A stretch of DNA of 30,757 nucleotides, from the IMG/VR virus record IMGVR_UViG_3300027861_000138, positions 1 through 30,757 of that record; one strand, 5' to 3'. Source of the stretch: a virus. Shown here piece after piece: positions 13,724 to 21,636 of this stretch (its first letter is position 1; every line of letters starts with the position of its first letter). Under the pieces are notes generated by a model. The model was not told the origin of the DNA. It did not search any database and was given only the letters and a program-made list of their open reading frames with translations. The position numbers and the translations under genes are program-made.

Positions 13724-14122
13724 ATGAACGGGACGGCACGCAGACCGCTGGCCGAACAGGCGCGGAGCCTGTGGAACACGCTGCGGCGGCTGTTTAACGA
13801 TCGGCCGGTGACGGCGATCGAGCTGGCGCGGGCCATGGGCTGGGACGTGCCGCATGAGACGGCCAGGCGGCGCGTGCGGCGAGTGGTCAAACACGCACGC
13901 AAGCCGCTGGGACTGCGAATCTGCGGGAACGACGGGCGGCCGGAAGCGTGCGGCTATTGGCCGGCACGAAGCGCAAACGAGTGGGACGAGTACACGAAGG
14001 TCCGACAGCGGCGCGGGCGATTCGAGTTCGCCAGCGTGCGAGATATGCGGGAGGCGGCGACGGATCGGATGAACGCGCAACAGATGCTGTTTGAGCCGGT
14101 TAGCGGTGGAGTTGAACGGTGA
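13724..14122 (+). CDS. Winged-helix-like hypothetical protein
   Basis: A 132-residue basic protein starting 3 nt after the lipoprotein stop. Residues about 28-60 (RPVTAIELARAMGWDVPHET, then ARRRVRRVV) look like a helix-turn-helix, so DNA binding is likely. The C-terminus has no familiar features. It overlaps the next gene by its TGA (GTGATG). A late-gene regulator such as Mu C is expected in this part of a Mu-like genome, but I see no specific match and do not assign that role. Confidence 0.6.
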   Translation: MNGTARRPLAEQARSLWNTLRRLFNDRPVTAIELARAMGWDVPHETARRRVRRVVKHARKPLGLRICGNDGRPEACGYWPARSANEWDEYTKVRQRRGRFEFASVRDMREAATDRMNAQQMLFEPVSGGVER

Positions 14123-14385
14123 TGGAGCCGACAGACGCGGGCCAACGAATGACGACGCTGCATACGCTGTTCGGCAAGCTGGGCGGTGCCGCAATGTTAG
14201 CAGCCGACGGGAATCGCGAGACGGTGATCGGGCCGATCAAGACCGAACACGTTGAAATGGTCAACGAACTGCTGGCGTCGCCGTTTGCAAGCAAGTGGCT
14301 GCAGGATTTTCGGGTGAAGATCGACCCGCATCTATGCGCCAAGGGCTCGCAGACGCTGGTGGTCAGGTACGCGGGCGGCACGTGA
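14122..14385 (+). CDS. Small hypothetical protein
   Basis: An 87-residue protein with no recognised domain. It starts at ATG 14122, which overlaps the previous stop codon; a GTG three bases earlier is also in frame. It contains mixed helix and strand and ends LVVRYAGGT. It is embedded in the late operon between a winged-helix-like protein and a gp25-like membrane protein. Confidence 0.55.
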   Translation: MEPTDAGQRMTTLHTLFGKLGGAAMLAADGNRETVIGPIKTEHVEMVNELLASPFASKWLQDFRVKIDPHLCAKGSQTLVVRYAGGT

Positions 14386-14398
14386 AAAAAGGTGAGAC

Positions 14399-14761
14399 GT
14401 GGATTCTATGGTTTCACTGCAGTTGGGCGATTTCATATTACTGATGTCGATCGTGGCACTGCCACTGGGACTGGTGGCAGTCTACTTGCGGGCCATACGG
14501 GCGGACAACGTGCGCTTCCAGGCGGCGATCGAGATACGCCTGGAACGACACGAAACCCGGATCCAAACCCTCGAGGGAACCAAGGTCGGCCACACGGACT
14601 GGGTGCGGGTGGTAGTGTCGCAAACCAACCGCCTGGACACGACGCGAGAGATGGTCCGGGAGATGAGCGGTAAATTAGACGCGTCGATCGGACTCACACG
14701 GCAGATGACGCGGGTCGCCCAGGCACTCGAACGACAAGGAGCGGTGACACATGGATCGTGA
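14399..14761 (+). CDS. Membrane-anchored coiled-coil protein, Mu gp25-like (DUF2730 type)
   Basis: A 120-residue protein with GTG start and GGTGA just upstream. Residues 9-30 (LGDFILLMSIVALPLGLVAV) are one membrane span, followed by a long coiled coil with repeated Leu/Ile spacing. This layout and the position just before gp26-, gp27- and gp28-like genes match the Mu gp25/DUF2730 family. Its function is not established in Mu. It overlaps the following gene by 11 nt. Confidence 0.6.
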   Translation: MDSMVSLQLGDFILLMSIVALPLGLVAVYLRAIRADNVRFQAAIEIRLERHETRIQTLEGTKVGHTDWVRVVVSQTNRLDTTREMVREMSGKLDASIGLTRQMTRVAQALERQGAVTHGS

Positions 14762-15056
14762 GGAAGCCAAGGCCGCCGGGATCAAACACGCAAGGCGAGA
14801 ATTACTCGCCGTGCTTAACGTCATGTACCACATCGGGCCGTTTGCGTTCTCGTCGATCTGCGAGGCACTCACGCACCTGGAACTACCCGACGACGAGTGC
14901 GTCAAGCGCGACCTGACGTACCTGTGCGAGAAGGGGTACGTCAGATGGACGAACGAGCAGGCGTATACGCCGTGGGCTAAACGCCTGTACAAGCTGACGG
15001 CGGCGGGTAACGAGATCGCCAGCCGGATCGACAAGGACCCGGCGCTGGAACCGTAA
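14751..15056 (+). CDS. Winged-helix phage protein, Mu gp26-like
   Basis: A 101-residue protein with a winged-helix layout: helices, then VKRDLTYLCEKGYVRW, a wing, and LYKLTAAGNEIASR. This matches the small phage family annotated as VpaChn25_0724, which lies between the gp25-like gene and the gp27-like small terminase gene in Mu-like phages. DNA binding is likely from the fold. The start at 14751 overlaps the previous gene and is preceded by AAGGAG at good spacing. Confidence 0.65.
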   Translation: MDREEAKAAGIKHARRELLAVLNVMYHIGPFAFSSICEALTHLELPDDECVKRDLTYLCEKGYVRWTNEQAYTPWAKRLYKLTAAGNEIASRIDKDPALEP

Positions 15057-15061
15057 GCATA

Positions 15062-15586
15062 ATGGCAGATTCGCGCGACAATCGAGGGGCACCAATGCCC
15101 CGCTGGGTGAAGCCGCTGGGAAAAGAAACCTGGGAGCGGATCAATGAACTGCTGTATGAGGGGTGGGATACGAATGACATCATGCGCGAACTTTCGATCC
15201 CTGCCAAAAAGCTCCACTCACTGCAGAACCTGGCTCAAAAGTTCGGGCCGCGTCGGCGACTGCGAATGTTCGCCACGTTCAAAGACGCAATGCTGGAAGG
15301 GGCGGTTTTGATGGGGCCGGACTTCGCCAAGGCGATGGGGCTGATCGCGGCGTGCGCGGTGTCGCCGGGTGTCAAGACGTCGACGCAACAGACCGCGTGC
15401 CGACTGATGGACCGGTTCGCACGCACGTTGGCGCGAGTGATGGTGGTCGATGAAGTGGCGGAAAAGGAACGGACGCGCGATGAGGACAGACGTGGACAGA
15501 CGATCGATGCCAACCAAGCGGTGCGCGACGTGCTGGCTAGCTATGGCGTGCAGTTTGACGGCGATGACAAGCATGGCAACGGCTAA
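15062..15586 (+). CDS. Small terminase subunit candidate, Mu gp27-like (DUF3486 type)
   Basis: A 174-residue protein. Residues 15-60 resemble the DUF3486 opening, WVKPLGKETWERINELLYEG then a helix-turn-helix (DTNDIMRELSIPAKKLHSLQ), and the rest is helical. In Mu-like phages this gene lies immediately before the large terminase and is the likely DNA-recognition subunit for packaging. The last five codons overlap the large terminase start. The call combines position with a moderate pattern match. Confidence 0.65.
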   Translation: MADSRDNRGAPMPRWVKPLGKETWERINELLYEGWDTNDIMRELSIPAKKLHSLQNLAQKFGPRRRLRMFATFKDAMLEGAVLMGPDFAKAMGLIAACAVSPGVKTSTQQTACRLMDRFARTLARVMVVDEVAEKERTRDEDRRGQTIDANQAVRDVLASYGVQFDGDDKHGNG

Positions 15587-16925
15587 CAGCGAATCGGCAA
15601 AAGTGATCGAGCCGTTCGGTGCGATCATGAACCAGGTCCTGCTGCCGTTCCAACGGGCGGACGTGGTTGCCAATGACCGGTTCAGATGGAACTGCTGGTC
15701 ACGACAAACCGGCAAAAGCTTCGGCAAATCGTTTCGACGGATCGTCCGGGGAATCGCACGTAAACGCAATCAACTGTTTCTCTCGGCGGGTGGGCGACAG
15801 AGCCGCGAACTGATGATGAAGGCGCGGCAACACTGCGAGACGCTGAAGATCGCGTTCACACCGCACGAAGAAGAGGCCGGCGTGTTCGACGGCGTCACGT
15901 ATAGACGGCTGGAGATCGATCTGCCACAGGCGGGAATTAGACTGATCGGACTGCCGGCGAATCCGGAGACGGCACGCGGATTTACGGGCGACGTGTTTCT
16001 GGATGAATTCGCCATGCACCGCGCCGATCGAGAAATATGGGGGGCGATGTTTCCATCCGTCATGCGGGGCGGCGGCGAATTGGACGTGGCCTCGACGCCG
16101 CACGGCATGCAGAACAAGTTCTATGAGCTGCGCGCCAACCCGCAGTTCGGCCACCAGACGGTCACGATCGAGGACGCCATCGCACAAGGACTGCAGGGCG
16201 TCGATACGGACACACTGCGGGCGGCGATGGGCGACGAAATGCTCTATCGCCAGGAGTTTTTGTGCGAGTTTCTGGATGAGGCTACGGCGTTTATCACGCT
16301 GGAAATGATCCGGGCGTGTGAGGACGAAACGCTACCCTACGAGCTGGACCTGGATGAACTGAACAACTGTAAGGGCGACGTGGCCGTGGGCATGGACATC
16401 GGGCGCTATCACGACCTGACGGTTATCTGGGCACTCGAAGCAGTGGGGCGAGAACTGGTCAGCCGGGGGCTGATCGAACTGCGTTCGACGCCGTTTCGAA
16501 CACAGTTCGAAACGCTGTGCAACGTGCTCAATTGTAAGTGCGTGCGCAAATGCTGCATCGACGCAACGGGCCTGGGGATGCAACTGGCGGAGCAGGCGAC
16601 CGAACGGTTCGGCAGACACCGCGTCGAAGGGCACGCGTTCACCGCGAATCTCAAAGAGGAGATGGGCGGCAAGCTGCGGGTGCGGATGGAGGACGGAACA
16701 GTGCGCATCCCGGCGCATGACCAGATCCGTAACGACCTACACTCCGTCGAAAAATCCGTGACGATCGACGGGAAAATCCGACTGCGGGCGACCACGCAAG
16801 CAGGGTCGCACGCGGACAGGTTCTGGGCAATCGCACTGGCGGTCTACGCGGCGGTGGAGCCGGCGGCACAATACGACTGGGTGGGGGCGGCGGAGCCGGT
16901 GGCGGCGGGGCTTAGGAAATTATGA
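15573..16925 (+). CDS. Terminase large subunit, Mu gp28-like
   Basis: A 450-residue packaging motor and nuclease. The ATPase part has SRQTGKS (43-49) as Walker A and VFLDEF (141-146, D144/E145) as Walker B. The nuclease part has an RNase H-type acidic residue in VAVGMDIGRYHDL and another in CIDATGLGMQL. It should translocate DNA into the procapsid and cut it; Mu packages by headful from the left end. An open frame extends upstream to 15450, but that part lies over the small-terminase gene and looks like a shadow, so the start at 15573 is chosen. Its stop codon is the first TGA of the heptamer array that leads into the portal gene. Confidence 0.88.
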   Translation: MATANSESAKVIEPFGAIMNQVLLPFQRADVVANDRFRWNCWSRQTGKSFGKSFRRIVRGIARKRNQLFLSAGGRQSRELMMKARQHCETLKIAFTPHEEEAGVFDGVTYRRLEIDLPQAGIRLIGLPANPETARGFTGDVFLDEFAMHRADREIWGAMFPSVMRGGGELDVASTPHGMQNKFYELRANPQFGHQTVTIEDAIAQGLQGVDTDTLRAAMGDEMLYRQEFLCEFLDEATAFITLEMIRACEDETLPYELDLDELNNCKGDVAVGMDIGRYHDLTVIWALEAVGRELVSRGLIELRSTPFRTQFETLCNVLNCKCVRKCCIDATGLGMQLAEQATERFGRHRVEGHAFTANLKEEMGGKLRVRMEDGTVRIPAHDQIRNDLHSVEKSVTIDGKIRLRATTQAGSHADRFWAIALAVYAAVEPAAQYDWVGAAEPVAAGLRKL

Positions 16926-16993
16926 AGGATGAAGGATGAAGGATGAAGGACGGATGGGAAGGATGAAGGATGAAGGATGAAGGATGAAGGATG
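16922..16993 (+). repeat. GGATGAA heptamer array ending at the portal start codon
   Basis: Two blocks of four heptads, 16922-16950 and 16959-16993, split by ACGGATGGG. Each unit carries AAGGA, a good Shine-Dalgarno core, and ATG. The AAGGA of one unit lies six bases before the ATG of the next. The terminase stop lies in the first unit and the portal start in the last. Confidence 0.85.
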
Positions 16994-18325
16994 AGTAGTT
17001 CGACTGAGATTCTGCAGCAGCGAGCGGACCTGGCGAAGCGGATCTATCGGTACGACGCCAGTATCGATCAGCCATCGCGAGTCTCCGATGCACTGACGTT
17101 CGTGCGCCTGGCCAGTCTGCTGCGCAGTGCCGACGACGGCGATGCGGAGGCCATGCTGCAGCTCAACGCCGAGATGGAGTCCAAGGACCTACACCTTCAG
17201 TCGGTAGCCCACACGCGGCGGCTGGCATTGACGGGGATCGAGTGGGAGATCGAGCCGGCCAGCCGGACCGACGAAGGGGTCGACGAAAAAGCCGCCACGG
17301 CGGCGGCCGACTTCGTGCGGGCTACGCTACGCAACATGATAGTGTACCGACAGGGGCGGCCGGTGCGGCCGTTCGACCACGCGCTGGACGTTATGAGCGG
17401 GGCGATCGGGCCGAATCTGGCGGTGCTCGAACTGGTGTGGAACGGGCCGCAGTTGGCGGACATCGTGCCCATCCCCCATACGCGCTTGACGTTTGATCTT
17501 ACGGCCTCGCAAACCGTGCGCATCGTCACCAAGGATCAAAAGGACGGCGCCGAGCCGCCGCGCAACAAGTGCCTCATCCATTCGCCGAACGACGTCGACG
17601 AGTACCCGTTCACCAATACGATCGCCAAGGCACAGGCCGTGGTCTACCTGATGAAAAGCCTGGCGATGGCGGACTGGCAGACGTTTATCGAGCTGTTCGG
17701 CCAGCCGATGCGGATCGGGAAATGGCACGCGGGGGCGAGCGACGATGATCGAAAGGTGCTTAAAACAGCACTGCAGAGTATGGGTACGAGCTTCTGGGGG
17801 ATGATGCCGGAGGGCATGGCGATCGAGATCATCGAGACGTCGAACCGGCAGGCGGAGCCGTATTCGGCGATCATCGAACTGTTGGAACGTAAGCAGACGA
17901 TCGGCTACCTGGGCCAGACGCTGACTACGGACACCACGGGTGCCACGGGAACGTACGCGGCGGCCAGCGTTCACGACAACGTGCGGCGCGACATTCTCAA
18001 AGAGGACATCAAAGCCGAGGCGCGGACCATCGAGGAGCAACTGTTCGTGCCCCTAGTGGCGTTCAGATGGCCGGGCGACGATATGCCGGTGCCGAAGTTC
18101 AGGCGGCACGTGCGCGATCCGGTGGACCGGGCACTTAACGCCCAGGTGATTAGCGCGGCAGTCAATCAACTCGGCCTGCCGGTCGAGCAGGCGGCGGCGT
18201 ATGAACTGCTCGAACTGCCCGAGCCGCAGCGCGACGAGGCGGGTAAGACGATCAATAAGCTGATCGAGCCGCTGGTTGTGGCGCCGCCGGCTGGCGGTAT
18301 GGGACCGATGGGGGGCGGGAGGTGA
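16991..18325 (+). CDS. Portal protein, Mu gp29-like (DUF935 type)
   Basis: A 444-residue portal protein, which forms the dodecameric ring through which DNA enters and leaves the head. Family features are the KDLHLQSVAHTRRLALTG segment near residue 65, the central FIELFGQPMRIGKW, and TLTTDT...GTYAAASVHDNV with the RRDI that follows, a hallmark of DUF935. The protein ends MGPMGGGR at a G-rich tract, and the next gene, overlapping by GTGA, resembles the usual C-terminal part of DUF935 portals, so this may be a naturally split or frameshifted gene. The start codon is the last ATG of a heptamer array, with AAGGA six bases upstream. Confidence 0.88.
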   Translation: MSSSTEILQQRADLAKRIYRYDASIDQPSRVSDALTFVRLASLLRSADDGDAEAMLQLNAEMESKDLHLQSVAHTRRLALTGIEWEIEPASRTDEGVDEKAATAAADFVRATLRNMIVYRQGRPVRPFDHALDVMSGAIGPNLAVLELVWNGPQLADIVPIPHTRLTFDLTASQTVRIVTKDQKDGAEPPRNKCLIHSPNDVDEYPFTNTIAKAQAVVYLMKSLAMADWQTFIELFGQPMRIGKWHAGASDDDRKVLKTALQSMGTSFWGMMPEGMAIEIIETSNRQAEPYSAIIELLERKQTIGYLGQTLTTDTTGATGTYAAASVHDNVRRDILKEDIKAEARTIEEQLFVPLVAFRWPGDDMPVPKFRRHVRDPVDRALNAQVISAAVNQLGLPVEQAAAYELLELPEPQRDEAGKTINKLIEPLVVAPPAGGMGPMGGGR

Positions 18326-18660
18326 TCCCGTTGGCTAAAGCGGCCAAAGCACTGCACGGACATTCGCAGGTAAGCGTGGCACTGGACTGGCTGTGTGACG
18401 CGACGGCGAAAAAGAACCTGGAGATGTATCGCACGGGGATGATCAAGCCGCTGGTCAGTGCGGTGCTCAAAGCAGAATCGACGGGAAACGACAAGGCGGA
18501 CTTAAGAGCACTGCGCGACGGATTGCCGGATGTGTTCGATAAAATGGACGGTGGGGGAATGGAAGACGTGGCGACGACGGCGCTGACGCATGCCGCACTG
18601 ACGGGTATGGCAGTGGCACTACCGGCTCGGATGCCGGTGACGGTCGACGGGGAAAAGTGA
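18322..18660 (+). CDS. Portal C-terminal-domain-like protein, separate frame
   Basis: A 112-residue helical protein with GTG start overlapping the portal stop (GTGA). Its central part, MIKPLVSAVLKAESTGNDKA followed by LRALRDGLPDVFDKMD and a helix ending ALTGMAVAL, looks like the C-terminal region of DUF935 portals in other Mu-like phages, where it is part of the same chain. The two frames differ by one base, next to GGGGGGCGGGAGG, so a sequencing or assembly indel or ribosomal slippage there would fuse them. Alternatively it is a separate coupled gene. The similarity is from pattern memory and needs alignment. Confidence 0.55.
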   Translation: MIPLAKAAKALHGHSQVSVALDWLCDATAKKNLEMYRTGMIKPLVSAVLKAESTGNDKADLRALRDGLPDVFDKMDGGGMEDVATTALTHAALTGMAVALPARMPVTVDGEK

Positions 18661-18667
18661 AACGTGA

Positions 18668-19402
18668 ATGCCTGTAAACCTGGTCAGCACGAGAGACTTT
18701 CGGCCTCGAGCGCTGGGCCAACTGGAGCGCACGTTCAAAGAAAAGGTGCCGCTCACGTCGGATGCGTTCGAGACGCTGACCCGCGAGCAGCGGGCGCGGG
18801 CGTTTCGACTGGTGGCCGTCAACAAGGCATCGCTGATCGAACGGGTGCAAGAGGAGATCGGAAGGGCACTCAAACATGGCAGCAGCCTGCGCGACATGCA
18901 AAACAAGATCCAGGAGCTGTTCGCGGAGGCGGGACTGGAATCGCCGGCGGGCAATTACCTGCGACTGATGCTGCGCCAAAACATGATGACCACGTACAAC
19001 GTCGCCAAGAAACGGATGGGCGAAAGCCCGCCGGTGAAGAACGCCTTCCCATACCGGATGTACGTGACGGTGGGCGACGCGAACGTGCGGGCGGAGCACG
19101 CGGCACTCAACGGCAAGGTGTTCCACAAGGACGATCCAGTGTGGAATCGAATCTTCCCGCCGTGGGGCTGGGGGTGCAGGTGCACGGTGCGCGACGTCAC
19201 GGAGCGAGAGGCGAAGCGATTGGGCGCAGCGGTGGAAAAGAGCGGGCAGCGGTTTCTAGGCAAGAAGCGGATCAAGGTACCAGAGGAGTTCGACTTTCCG
19301 CGGGATCAGACGTCGGACCGGATGATGCTCACCGGACTCAAAGGCAAGTTGCGGACGCTGGTTGAAAAGAGGTTTACAGATGCGAAACGTGAAATCAAAT
19401 AG
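18668..19402 (+). CDS. Head morphogenesis protein, Mu gpF/gp30-like
   Basis: A 244-residue minor head protein. The family signature lies near residues 140-175: RAEHAALNGKVF, then a dDP-x-W pair and FPPWGWGCRCTVRDVT. Mu gpF is present in few copies in the head and is needed for assembly and infectivity, probably near the portal. The N-terminal half is helical. It lies directly after the portal genes and overlaps the next gene by 23 nt, the standard order for Mu-type heads. Confidence 0.85.
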   Translation: MPVNLVSTRDFRPRALGQLERTFKEKVPLTSDAFETLTREQRARAFRLVAVNKASLIERVQEEIGRALKHGSSLRDMQNKIQELFAEAGLESPAGNYLRLMLRQNMMTTYNVAKKRMGESPPVKNAFPYRMYVTVGDANVRAEHAALNGKVFHKDDPVWNRIFPPWGWGCRCTVRDVTEREAKRLGAAVEKSGQRFLGKKRIKVPEEFDFPRDQTSDRMMLTGLKGKLRTLVEKRFTDAKREIK

Positions 19403-20645
19403 GGCGACTGAACGGGGCGTCAGTATGCCGCGCGCTATGAAGCTGATCGTGGGATCGACCAGCGACGATGGGCCGGACTTCACGTGGCATGACTTCGAGA
19501 TCATCCCCGATGGGACGGTCGAGATGTACGACGGGCAAAAGGTGGTTGTGGACGCCGAATCGGCACGGGCGGTAATCGACGACTTCGATCGGCGAGGCGT
19601 GCAAGTTCCCATCGACCACGACCATGCGACGCTGTTCAACCCGGATAAGGGACTGCCGGCACCCGCCGTGGGGTGGATCAAAGGGCTGCGCTACGAGGCG
19701 GGGCGGGGGATCCTGGCATCAGAGGTCGAGTGGACGGCCGAGGGGGCAAGAGACGTACACGAAAAACGGTATCAGTATCGCTCGCCGGTGTTCGTAGTGG
19801 ACAAAAAGACGAACCGGGTGACGCGATTGCACAGTGTGGCATTGACGAATAAGCCCCTCACGCTTCATGCCAGTGAGCTGAAGGCGGCTTCTGAACGGCT
19901 ACTGGCAGAGGAGCTTAGGACTATGGCTGATGAGCCGAATGAGCAGGAAGGGCAGACCGGTGGGAGCGCGGAAGCGTTGGCGATCAAACTCGGACAAGTG
20001 ATCGAGCGGTTCGGCCTGGATGTCGAGGCGTCGGCGGGCGCCGAGGCGGTGATCGACGCACTGCTGACCAAGGGCGGAGGCGGTGAGAAGGAAGGGGAAG
20101 CGAAGGGGGAGGAGGTGGCGGCGTCGATGCGGAAGATCTTCGAGCTGAGCGACGACGCCGGGCCGGAAAAGATCGTCGCCGCTGCAGAAAAGGCGGTGGC
20201 GAAGGCGGCGCAGTCGGGTGAGCTGAAGACCATGTCCGACCGGCTTGAGGTCTACGAAACGCGGGAACGACAGCGGAGTGTTGACGAAGCCATCGATCGC
20301 TGGTCGACGAGTAGTCCGCCGAAGATCAACCCCAACAACGAACCGCACGTCAAGTCGCTAAGATCGATGGCGGAGCGAGAGATCGCGAGCACCGGTAAGC
20401 TCGACAACTTCCATGCGTTCATGGGAACGATGCCGGCGGTTCTGCCACCGGGTGGCAGGATGAGCGAGCCGGACGAGACGAAAGGCACGCGGCGAGAGAA
20501 GGTTATCGCGGCGGCGGAACGGGAATACGGGGGGAGAGAAGGGGCGATTTACGCCAGTCTGACAGGCTGGGTTAACGGGGCGCTTCGCGAGGCGGGTCAC
20601 GGGCCGCTGAGCAAGGACGAACAGGAAAAGCTGGTCGCGGTCTGA
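19380..20645 (+). CDS. Head maturation protease with scaffold, Mu gpI-like
   Basis: A 421-residue protein. The N-terminal 180 residues match the Mu gpI protease family: VPIDHDH (about residues 76-82), GWIKGL, then YQYRSPVFVVD and SVALTNKPL. These contain the expected catalytic His and Ser positions. The C-terminal 240 residues are Glu/Lys/Ala-rich and predicted helical, as in phage scaffolds. It should cleave scaffold and perhaps head proteins during procapsid maturation. The start at 19380 has GAGG at good spacing within the end of gpF; ATG 19425 is a possible later start. A nested scaffold start lies at 19923. Confidence 0.85.
   Translation: MRNVKSNRATERGVSMPRAMKLIVGSTSDDGPDFTWHDFEIIPDGTVEMYDGQKVVVDAESARAVIDDFDRRGVQVPIDHDHATLFNPDKGLPAPAVGWIKGLRYEAGRGILASEVEWTAEGARDVHEKRYQYRSPVFVVDKKTNRVTRLHSVALTNKPLTLHASELKAASERLLAEELRTMADEPNEQEGQTGGSAEALAIKLGQVIERFGLDVEASAGAEAVIDALLTKGGGGEKEGEAKGEEVAASMRKIFELSDDAGPEKIVAAAEKAVAKAAQSGELKTMSDRLEVYETRERQRSVDEAIDRWSTSSPPKINPNNEPHVKSLRSMAEREIASTGKLDNFHAFMGTMPAVLPPGGRMSEPDETKGTRREKVIAAAEREYGGREGAIYASLTGWVNGALREAGHGPLSKDEQEKLVAV
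19923..20645 (+). CDS. Nested scaffold protein candidate, Mu gpZ-like
   Basis: An in-frame internal start in the gpI-like gene. ATG 19923 (MADEPNEQEGQTGG) is preceded by GAGGAG at about nine bases, and lies exactly where the protease domain ends and the low-complexity helical scaffold begins. Mu makes its scaffold gpZ from an internal start in gene I, so the same arrangement is likely. The product would be 240 residues. The internal ribosome site and domain boundary are seen; use of the start is inferred. Confidence 0.6.
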   Translation: MADEPNEQEGQTGGSAEALAIKLGQVIERFGLDVEASAGAEAVIDALLTKGGGGEKEGEAKGEEVAASMRKIFELSDDAGPEKIVAAAEKAVAKAAQSGELKTMSDRLEVYETRERQRSVDEAIDRWSTSSPPKINPNNEPHVKSLRSMAEREIASTGKLDNFHAFMGTMPAVLPPGGRMSEPDETKGTRREKVIAAAEREYGGREGAIYASLTGWVNGALREAGHGPLSKDEQEKLVAV

Positions 20646-20696
20646 CGGTTGAACCGGGCAGAGGGCGACGGGTTGCAACAAAAAAGGAGATAAGGA

Positions 20697-21551
20697 ATGG
20701 CAGTACTTACCAAAAGTAGACTGCTGGAGTTCAAGCCGCAGACCGACCCGCGAGGGGACGTCGTCGAACTGCCGGTGGCGGCGGCGACTACGATCTACGC
20801 GGGGGCGTTTGTCGGCATGCTGGCGACGGGGTACGTGCAGCCGTACGTCAACTCGACGGTGGCAACGACGCTGACGGGATTCGATCGGCTCATCGGGATC
20901 GCACTCGAGGAAGTGGCTAACAGTGGCGCAGCGGGTGCCAAGACGATCAAGGTCCTGGCCAGCGGATGCTTTAAACACGCGGTCTCGGGACTGGCGATTA
21001 CCGACGTAGGCGCGCCGGTCTACGCGTCGGACGACAACACGCTGACCAAGGTGGCGCTGGGCAATGCGTTCGCCGGTTGGGTGGAACGGTTCGAGGCCAG
21101 CGGGTACGGAATGATCCGACTGCCGGGGCCCAGCACGGGGGGCATCGGGCCGATCTTCAATCGCTGGACACCGTCGATTGAGACGGTGGCGGCGAACAAG
21201 GCACTGCTTATCCATCCCACCGAAAACCAGAACGGACTGCTGGTGCTGTGGGCCGGTGGGCTGGTGACCGAAACGTTCGGCGGGGATACCGAAGACCAGG
21301 GGGTTGTCACGATCGAGGGAACGGACGGGACGGACATCACCACGCTGACGGCGTCGGACGCCGGGGCGGATGCGGTCAACGACATCATCGCGTCAGCGGC
21401 GAACAAGGTGGCTATCGGCGCGGCGACGGGGAGCGCCTTGGCGATCGTAGCGGCCGGGAAGGGGATCCAGGCCCTGGTGTCACAGTTGACGTCGGGAACG
21501 AGCGAGCAGGGCGCGATGAAGGCCGGTGTGATCGCCATACCGATCGCGTAA
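20697..21551 (+). CDS. Capsid cement/decoration protein (DUF2190 type)
   Basis: A 284-residue protein beginning MAVLTKSRLLEFKPQTDPRG. Residues 10-150 follow the pattern of DUF2190 capsid cement proteins: a beta-rich domain with VAAATTIYAGAFVGM, then GIALEEV, then GAPVYASDDN and GWVERF. A C-terminal half with Gly/Ala/Thr-rich beta sequence is extra. Such proteins trim the outside of the capsid lattice. AAGGAG lies eight bases before the ATG. Its place between protease/scaffold and the major capsid gene fits this role. The C-terminal extension could be exposed at the capsid surface. Confidence 0.7.
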   Translation: MAVLTKSRLLEFKPQTDPRGDVVELPVAAATTIYAGAFVGMLATGYVQPYVNSTVATTLTGFDRLIGIALEEVANSGAAGAKTIKVLASGCFKHAVSGLAITDVGAPVYASDDNTLTKVALGNAFAGWVERFEASGYGMIRLPGPSTGGIGPIFNRWTPSIETVAANKALLIHPTENQNGLLVLWAGGLVTETFGGDTEDQGVVTIEGTDGTDITTLTASDAGADAVNDIIASAANKVAIGAATGSALAIVAAGKGIQALVSQLTSGTSEQGAMKAGVIAIPIA

Positions 21552-21636
21552 GAGAACAGGTAACGGCGGGCGTGGGGTATGCCCGCCGTGACGGTTCGAT
21601 GGAGCGAACCGAATAAAACGATAAGGAGATCGTTTG

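Noticed and set aside
15450-15572. Upstream extension of the large terminase gene
   Set aside because: It overlaps the small-terminase gene in another frame, lacks a ribosome site, and reads as Cys/Met/Arg-rich shadow sequence.
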